A stretch of 64,000 nt of DNA from Anastrepha obliqua (lineage: Eukaryota > Arthropoda > Insecta > Diptera > Tephritidae). Shown in pieces: positions 56,916 through 64,000 of this stretch. The notes beneath the pieces were generated by a model. That model searched no databases and was not told the DNA's origin. It saw nothing but the letters and a program-made list of their open reading frames with translations. A program made the translations under genes and the position numbers. The DNA is taken from assembly GCF_027943255.1 (NCBI RefSeq), contig NC_072894.1, positions 134,779,601 through 134,843,600 on the forward strand, read 5' to 3'. The stretch's first letter is position 1; each line of letters opens with the position of its first letter.

Positions 56916-58311
56916 CCTTATATTTTCGAGAAATTTTTTCTCTCAACTGCCTTTTAATACACAGATAATACTCTTTATTGCTTCTACTGCCCCTTTTTGT
57001 GTAACTCTGACAAATCCTTAAAGTACAGGTTTTTTAAATGATCGATTTCCCGTACTTTTTTGACAGCATACGTACTAGCACTTAGATATCGCAATTGGCA
57101 TTGATTTTTGTGGCCTGCAAAAGTTTCAATCGGTCGCTTAATAGTTCAATTCATTGAGTAGCTTCACCCTTCTCACTCCGTTATTATTTTTAATTGCTGC
57201 ACCTATTCACTGAGCTATGAAAATTTATATCCATTAATAGATAGCAGCAGCTTTTAGTTATTCTCCTGAAAATATTAGCTTATTTAAGTGCTTTGTTAGC
57301 TACTTTATAGAATTATATATGTATATGTATCTGTGCATATGTATGTACATAGTTCGAGAAATACTTATGTATGTTCGAGTGCTCTGGCTAAGCTTCTCAG
57401 TATTCCAATTTGTATGTAAAAATGTATCCACGAAATATTGTAATGAGTTGGCACTTACTATTGATAGTAGGTACTAAAAGCAAAAACAAACAAAAAAACA
57501 ACAAAAACATCTATTGCACATATTTACATTTTTCGCTAAACTTGTGGTTAGCCTCAGCGTTTCTTAACTGGCTTGTTGAGTGTGCGATTCGCCGCTGCTC
57601 AGTCTGTTGACTGTTGGTTTGCTTCATTGGTTATAAACTGAACACACGACTTGTAATTCTTTTAGTATTTAAAAATCTTTTGACATAGCAAAACCTAGCG
57701 ATGCGAACGAGCAGCGTGAAGACGACTTGAATTTTTGAAATTTTTCTTTTTTAAAGATAACGTCAATAATTCATATTACACCTTTGATGGCGCTGTGCTA
57801 TCTAAATTTGTACTCGCGTAATTTGTGTTGAAAATAAATTAACCCGGAAGTTTGATGAAGCGAAATGTTTGTAAATATACAGTAGTGTTAGTATTTGATG
57901 CGATAATAAAATTTAACGCCGTGGCGGTATAATTTTTAGTGGAAAATAAAATGGGCAAATGAATAATACTAAAAGAAGTAACAAAAAAAAAATATAAAAG
58001 AAATAATGACACGTAAATGAAAGGATTTGATAACTATAGTTGTCAAAAAAAATATAAAAAATAAAATATTAACATATTAATATTTGTAATAGCGAAAATA
58101 TTGCATATTACAAAAGCACTTTCAAATTTAATTAAAAAAAAAACGAAAATGAAACGTCTTCAAGAGGAGAGTGAATATTTCGGTGTAAGTTTGCCAATTT
58201 TTAGGCATCAAGTTTGTGAACGAGTTTTGGAAATACTAGTACATTCCTACATATATTAGCTGGTGTGCTAGAGGCGCTTAAGTTTATATTGTATATTTTT
58301 TAATAATAATA
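56916..58311. other. AT-rich sequence, no gene seen
   Basis: TA/TG repeats at about 57320-57345; otherwise nothing recognised. Confidence 0.45.
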
Positions 58312-58313
58312 TA

Positions 58314-59207
58314 CAGGGTAGGCCATGTAAAATTTGCTTTTTGAATCCGCTATAAAAAAACAACGAATCAATATTTTGTCAAACTTTTTTTTTTTTTATT
58401 TTGAAGATTGAACATTGTCATTTACGAATGAAAAATAATATCGGGAAAATGACTGCCACGACTGGCTTTACAGTAGGCCATTCGATCAACCCAATTTTTA
58501 AGCACTTTTTCGATTTTTTAGGCTCCAATTTCATGAATGGCAACTTCGATTTCGTGTTTTAAAGCATCAATCGTCTCTGGATGGTTCGCATAGCATTGGT
58601 CTTTAACGGCTCCGCACAAAAAATAGTCCAACGGGCGTAAATCACAGCTCCGAGGCGGCCAATTGATATCGGAATTTCGGCTGATTATTCGGTTTTCAAA
58701 AACGGTAGCCAAAAGTTCGAGTGTAACTTTGGCAGTGTGACAAGTTGTACCGTCCTGTTGAATGTTGAATGTCGTCCATGTCATCCTCTTCAATTTTTGG
58801 AAGCAACTCGTTGAGCATATCACGGTAACGCTCGCCGTTTACTGTAACCGCGGCTCCTCGCTGGCCCGATGATGCCGCCAGACCAAAAACCGCACCAAAC
58901 AGTGACTCGTTGTGGATGCATTTGCTTCTCTACAGTAACGTGTGGATTTTCTGAGCCCCAAATCCGACAATTTTGCTTATTGACGTAGCCACCGATGTGA
59001 AAATGAGCTTCATCAGAAAAGAAGAAGAAGACTCACCACTTTGGAAATAGGTTTTCAATATTTCCCAATTTTGTTCAAGCGTATAGCGTCCCATTTCGTA
59101 AATGTCAAACCTTTAAGTAAATTATGAACATATTTGACATGTCATGTGAGTGACCATTCTCAAAAAACTAGGTGGTTCAAAAAGCAAACGCTATATGGCC
59201 CACCCTG
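58314..59207 (-). mobile_element. mariner, rosa type (DD41D), internally deleted
   Basis: CAGGGTAGGCCATGTAAAAT begins at 58314 and, reversed, CAGGGTGGGCCATATAGCGT ends at 59207. Both then share TTTGCTTTTTGAA. TA duplications flank both ends (58312-58313, 59208-59209). Length is 894 bp against about 1.3 kb for complete relatives. This group was described from tephritid flies, which supports the host assignment. Confidence 0.9.
58518..59100 (-). pseudogene. rosa-type mariner transposase relic
   Basis: The start near 59095 reads MGRYTLEQNWEILKTYFQSG, then drops straight to the first catalytic region FSDEAHFHIGGYVNKQN (Asp 59012-59014). Later come AVTVNGERYRDMLNEL, QQDGTTCHTA (Asp 58752-58754) and RPLDYFLCGAVKDQC (Asp 58626-58628). 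The last two aspartates are 41 residues apart. All three survive, but the DNA-binding domain is almost wholly deleted and several frameshifts separate the parts. Confidence 0.87.
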
Positions 59208-59209
59208 TA

Positions 59210-59939
59210 CTTATACATACATTATGATAGTCAAAAACAAAACAAAAAAAATATTTGTCCTAAATTTGTTCTATGACCGAAAAAGTGTAATACCTATTTT
59301 TATTTAATATTTGCCCGCGCCGCCAACGTTTTGAAAACTGCTATTATTTTCTGCATATTTGTGAAGAGAAAATACTGGAGGTGATTAAATAATATCGGTT
59401 TGTTATCATTTTATAGGAAAAGAGGAGTGAGTGAAGCCCAGAAGGAGGTTTCGCAGTCTTGGTAGTGCATTCTTAACAAATGTAGCGGATATTACACATG
59501 CATATAAAACTAACGAAGCATTGCTCGTTTATAAAAGCTGCATAATGGGTTAGAAAGGAAGCCATGGTGTAAGGCTAAGTTCCAGTGGTACCACAATTGA
59601 TCTACGACAGGTCTAAGTGTGTCATTACGACAGCTACCCGAGCTACCTACCTAATCATTTTATACCAAAGTAATGGAAAAATGCATTTTTCCCATGGTTT
59701 TCAAAGCGTTGCCGGCAATATTATATGAAAAAAAAAGAAAAATTGGTTTAGGAGGTTTCAATTTTTTTTGGATATTTGGACATTTAATATTTTTTTTGGA
59801 TATCCTAATATACATATTTACATATATATATAAGGAATGGACACGCAAAATATTGGTCGGTTAAAACAATTTTTATTTCATTTTCTCTTTATTAAACGTA
59901 GCAACTTAAACAAAAAACTCTTATCAATTCTCTTTGTTA
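59210..59939. other. AT-rich sequence, no gene seen
   Basis: Nothing recognised between the two transposase relics. Confidence 0.45.
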
Positions 59940-60540
59940 TAAAGAAAATGGCGAAATTTAGATTTGACTCCTCTCACTAGGCAATGGACATCAGTTTTTG
60001 TTGCGATATCTCCCGATCTCTGCCAATTCATTTTAAACTGCTGCTCATTTTTAATTTTTGTTTTGTTTTTAACAATTTTCTCTTAACGATTGCTCAATAT
60101 TTTCGAATAGGTCGCGATTGCGGACAGTTTGGTGGGTTGTGGTGCTTTTGAACAATACTTACCTCGTGGCTTTCATATCAGTTCATGGCAAGACGGCTAT
60201 AATGACAGGATGCTAAATCGAGTCAGAGCAGAACTGAGTTTGAATGTTGTTTTATGAATGGCAAGCAAACGTTTTTGCAAACACATCTTCATATAAATTT
60301 CTTGATTTTTAGTGCCAGTGGTAATAATCGTTTTGCTTTTCATACCACACTGGCAGATGGCCTGGCAAACCAAACATTTTTGGGGGCACTTGCCCAATAT
60401 TTTTAGCTTAAAGGAATCTGGGCCTCGCTTCGTTGCAGTATACAACTCAGCGCCCTAAATCTGCTTAAAGTATACTTTTACGCATATTTCATCATCCATA
60501 ACCACACAGCCGTATTTTTGGATGTATTGACCGTATAGTT
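59940..60540 (-). pseudogene. DD37E mariner-family transposase relic
   Basis: Minus strand from about 60535: QYIQKYGCVVMDDEICVKV (first Asp region), FYTATKRG-like LYTATKRGPDSFKLKILGKC, then CLVCQAICQCGMKSKTIITT and EIYMKMCLQKRLL. After a frame break follow LDLASCHYSRLAMN, NPPNCPQSRPIR and finally VHCLVRGVKSKFRHF. The second Asp (in DLASCHY) and the position of the expected Glu are 37 residues apart, the DD37E spacing, but the Glu is Arg here (RPIR for RPIE). Stops and frameshifts are present. No terminal repeats found. Confidence 0.78.
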
Positions 60541-60834
60541 TTGATTTTTTTTGTTTTTACAATGTTGAGAATTTTCTTACTGGCATTGGCAAATTTTATA
60601 GTCCCGTTCGGAAAAAAATTCAATAAACAAAAAAACCACTTATTTAACAGTCACGTCTATTGAGTGCACGATAACGAAAAAACACGAGAAAATTAATGTG
60701 AAAATCTTAATTAACGTAGAAATAAGAAAAATTCAACGAGCAAATGACATGGGAGGAAATAAATACAAGATAAAATAAGGAAATAAAGGGTAATAGGGCA
60801 AAAAAAAAAACACAGAGTGCATAAGGATGTTGCC

Positions 60835-61745
60835 TAAATCAAAAAATCATTAAATTAATAAAATCTTACTCAATGATCATTAAAGTAAAAAGTCATTGAG
60901 TAAAAAAATCATTAACGTAAAAAAAATTTGAAGTTGACAAAATCATGAAATTAAAAAAAAAATCATTAAATGAAAAAAAATCGTTAAGTTAAAAAAATAA
61001 CTAAATTAAAAAAATAATTTAAATAATAATTTAAAAATAAATAGCTTAATTAAAAAAATCATTAAGTTAAAAAATCACTACATTAAAAACGAATTGTAAG
61101 TTAAAAAAATCATTAAGTTAAAAAATCACTAAATTAAAAAAAAATTAAGTTAAAAAATCACTAAAATAAAAAGATATTAAATTAAAAAAATCATTAAGTT
61201 AAAAAAATTACTAAAATAAAAAAAAAATAATAAAAAATCACAAAATTACAAAAAATTCATTAAATTAAAAAAAAAATGACTGAATTAAAAAAATCACTGA
61301 ATTAAATATTGAATTACAAAAAAATTTATTTTTTCAATTTGGCTAAAAATAAATAGCTCAATTAAAAAAATCATTAAGTTAAAAAATCACTACATTAAAA
61401 AAGAAATGTAAGTTAAAAAAAATCATTAAATTAAAAAAAATCGTTAAGTTAAAGAAATAACTAAATTAAAAAAATTATTAAGTTAAAAAATCACTAAATT
61501 AAAAAAAAATAAGTTAAAAATACACTAAAATAAAAAAAATATTAAATTAAAAAAATCATTAAGTTAAAAAAATTACTAAAATAAAAAAAAAAATAATAAA
61601 AAATCACAAAATTACAAAAAATTCGTTAAATTAAAAAAATCTTTAAGTTAAAGAAAATCACTAAATTAAAAAAAAAATACTGAATTAAAAAAATCACTGA
61701 ATTAAATATTTAATTACAAAAAAATTTATTTTTTTCAATTTGGCT
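60835..61745. repeat. A/T satellite with higher-order duplication
   Basis: Degenerate units of about 17-20 bp alternate ATCATTAAGTTAAAAA-like and ATCACTAAATTAAAAA-like words. A higher-order block is visible. AAATAAATAGCTTAATTAAA begins at about 61036 and recurs at about 61347. AATTTATTTTTTCAATTTGGCT closes the first block (about 61344) and recurs with one extra T at about 61745. The second block is longer than the first because of internal expansion. Confidence 0.85.
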
Positions 61746-61815
61746 CTTAAGTAGGTTAGAGTATATATGAGGCCGGCCGATTTTGAGGAACCGCTACTAA
61801 AATACAAAACAATTA

Positions 61816-62529
61816 CGAACCTCGTTTGAAAAGTCCATGCAAAAATTAAAACTACTTAATCGCTTGAGGTAAACTTTTTTATTTTTCGACATAGTTTCAT
61901 TTTAGGCTTACGCACTTCGCTCAACGCTGTTGTAGTTTGCAGATCTCTTCCCAATAATAGGAGTTGTCCAAGTCTGAAAAATAGCCATTCGTTTCTGAAA
62001 TCCTCTCCACGCTTTAATAAAACCACTTCTTCAAATTGAGGAACAAATAGTAGTTCGAGGGACTTGAGGGGTGGTAAAACGATTTGGAACCCTACTTCCA
62101 TTTCATTTTGCGACCACAGCTGCTAAGTGTGGGTGATTTGTCCGTGAGCTGGTGATTTGTCGTGAACTAAAAGGAAAATCACTCGACTTCCTCAATTCAA
62201 ATGAATGCCAAATACAAAGAAATTGACCGATCTGGCTGAAACTTGGTGTGTGTGCTTCTAGGGGATGCTACTAACTAAACATAAAAAACAAAATAAAGAA
62301 ATGAAATTTTGATGGAAATTAGATGAGTGATTTAAAAAATTTAGCACAAAGTTTGCAGGTAGTTTTTGTTATGGTGGTGGTTCTGGTGGAGGTGGTGGAA
62401 GTGTTGTCTGAGTGCACAGCCTAGACCCGATTAGCACAAAAGATGCCATTTTGATAACTAAACATAGCCTCGGTAGGCGCCAGTAGTGTAGTCGCTCTGA
62501 CTTTGCACGGACTTTCCAAACGATCGTCG
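61816..62529 (-). mobile_element. mariner, irritans-like, internally deleted and scrambled
   Basis: 25-bp ends at 61816-61840 and 62505-62529 match at about 21 positions when reversed (TCGTTTGAAAAGTCC against TCGTTTGGAAAGTCC), each with TA outside (61814-61815, 62530-62531). The minus strand retains the transposase C-terminus in several frames: SPSNYYLFLNLKKWFY, ETNGYFSDLDNSYY and a VEK ending. An upstream HDKSPAH segment marks the second catalytic region. The third catalytic Asp is Asn. The right half, 62.19-62.50 kb, is not coding and includes a GGTGGTGG tract. Confidence 0.75.
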
Positions 62530-62562
62530 TATTTAGGATTTTTTCTCCGCTTTTAAGAAATC

Positions 62563-63050
62563 CCACAAAATAAAATTTTTTTTAATTGTTTTTTTTTTAA
62601 TTTTTTTTTTCGAAATTTTTTTTCAATTTTTTGTTTTGGAATTTGTTTTTTTTTTAATTTTGAAAAAAAAAAAAAACAGTATGAACCAAATGAAATGATT
62701 TTAACGGTGATCAATTGTCACAAATGATCTCCGGCTTCATACTAAAAGTAATAAATTTGTATGAAATGTCTGCACACTCGTATAAAAGTGTTAATTTCAT
62801 AGATGCATGTATTTTCCCATATTTTAAGCAATCCGACAAAACAAATTATTTTTTTTTTAATTTGTTAGAAATTTTTTGTTTTTGTAAATTTGTTAGATTT
62901 TTTTTTTTCTTTTTTAATTTTTTTCTTTTGTAATGTTTTTTTGTTTTTTGAAAATTGAATGAAACGGCGATCAAATATCACAATTTCACAAATCATCTCC
63001 GGCTTCATACCAAAAGTAGTAAATTTGTATACTACTGTGGGTAAAAAGTA
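62563..63050. repeat. T-rich tandem duplication, period about 260 bp
   Basis: Two units, each starting with a poly-T region after ACAAAATAAA/ACAAAACAAA (about 62568 and 62835). Each ends with a conserved stretch containing ATCTCCGGCTTCATAC and TAATAAATTTGTAT or TAGTAAATTTGTAT (about 62729-62762 and 62996-63030). Non-coding. Confidence 0.75.
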
Positions 63051-63086
63051 AGGGGAATTTATATATAACATATATATATATATATA

Positions 63087-64000
63087 AGGTTGTCAAAAAA
63101 GTCTTGCGGTATTTTTATTGAATTTTCAATTGTTCATAAAATTGGTAATAATAATGCGATTTAAGTCAAATATGCGCCGTTTTGTTCGATGATGAATTCC
63201 CAACGAGATGCCAACTTCATAATGCCCCTCTTATAGAAGCTCGCTTCCCTATTGTCAAAAAACTCGGAGAGCCAATTTTCACAGGACTCTCTTGTGGACA
63301 ACTTCCGACTACCAAGCTCGTTCGCCATGGGCAGAAATAGGTAGTAATCACTCGGTGCGAGATCCGGACTATACGGTGGATGCAAAAGAACCTCCCATCC
63401 GAGCTCCCGGAGCTTCTGGCGCGTCACCAAAGATGTGTGTGGCCTGGCGTTGTCCTGATGGAAGACAATTCGGCCTCTGTTGATCAAAGATGGCCTCTTC
63501 TGCATGAGTGCTGCATTCAAGCGGTCCAGTTGTTGACAGTACAGGTCCGAATTGAGCGTTGGCCATAGGGGAGCAGCTCATAGTGGATGATCCCCTGCCA
63601 ATCCCACGAAAGACACAGAAGAACCTTCCTGGCCGTCAATCCAGGCTTGGCCACCGTCTGGGCAGCTTCACCGTTTTTCGACCACGACCGTTTGCATTTC
63701 ACGTTGTCGTAAGTGACCCACTTTTCATCGCCAGTCACCATCCGCTTCAAAAACGGGTCGATTTTGTTGCGATTCAGAAGCGATTCGCATGCATCCATAC
63801 GGGCAAAAATGTTTTCTTGCGTCAAGTCGTGTGGCACCCATACATCGTCGTGTGGCACCAATCCAAGCTTCTTCAAATGGTTTATAACGGTTCGATGACT
63901 CATGCCCAGCTCTTGGCCCATGCTACGGCTGCTACTATGCCGGTCTCTTTCGATCAATTCAGCTATAATATTTTATCGCAATTTTCGACGACAGGCCTTC
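63087..64000 (-). mobile_element. mariner (DD34D, mellifera-like), continues past the window
   Basis: The left terminal repeat AGGTTGTCAAAAAAGTCTTG starts at about 63087, directly after a TA microsatellite (63071-63086) that offers the TA target. The gene runs on the minus strand and leaves the window, so the other end is not visible. Confidence 0.88.
63161..64000 (-). pseudogene. mariner transposase with two frame breaks, catalytic triad kept
   Basis: Minus strand: LGMSHRTVINHLKKLGLV (helix-turn-helix), then WVPHDL, FLKRMVTGDEKWVTYDNV (first Asp 63727-63729) and FHQDNARPH (63452-63454). LAPSDYYLF (63347-63349) follows, then a normal C-terminus near 63161. Thirty-four residues separate the last two aspartates. 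A one-base deletion in a short T run near 63559 splits the gene. A second frame break or stop lies at about 63965-63975. Otherwise well preserved, close to the cecropia-like copy in quality. Confidence 0.87.

Overview
The window is AT-rich eukaryotic DNA from an insect, most likely a true fly and plausibly a tephritid fruit fly. The main taxonomic clue is a mariner relic with a D-41-D catalytic spacing, the signature of the 'rosa' group first described from Ceratitis rosa and other tephritids. A tRNA-derived SINE, several other mariner lineages and frequent CATA/TGTA microsatellites fit a dipteran genome. I see no intact host protein-coding gene. The window reads as intergenic or intronic DNA filled with broken transposable elements, plus two weak promoter-like sites (about 40.57 kb and 52.09-52.57 kb).

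Layout. 0-5 kb: a truncated rosa-like mariner, two SINEs, and a nearly complete cecropia-like mariner with perfect 25-bp terminal repeats. 5-25 kb: mostly unannotated AT-rich DNA with LINE remnants (9.9, 13.7, 14.7, 18.0 and 24.8 kb), SINE pieces (16.5 kb, perhaps 18.6 kb), a TTAA-flanked MITE (18.7 kb) and a decayed mariner (22.1 kb). 25-31 kb: a 108-bp tandem repeat, an AAAAT microsatellite, a LINE piece and a tandem duplication of about 320 bp split by a SINE. 31.3-35.2 kb: a hAT element with a perfect 8-bp target duplication, containing a Helitron that itself carries ten exact 120-bp minisatellite units. 35-50 kb: two more TTAA-flanked MITEs, a LINE reverse transcriptase relic and a second scrap of the same LINE, a decayed mariner, two pieces of one LINE family, and a DD37D mariner. 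50-64 kb: an inverted SINE pair, a candidate promoter with a 5' exon, an irritans-like mariner, a LINE RNase H relic, then a dense run of mariners of different lineages (DD41D, DD37E, two DD34D types) around an A/T satellite.

How the parts relate. No genes co-operate as a pathway. What the sequence offers is the order of insertion events. The Helitron entered an already resident hAT; a SINE entered one unit of a duplicated segment; internally deleted mariners keep their ends while losing their transposase cores. The most unusual structures are the Helitron-in-hAT nest with its homogenised minisatellite, and three TTAA-flanked elements, at least two of which share interior sequence while each pair of ends matches only itself.
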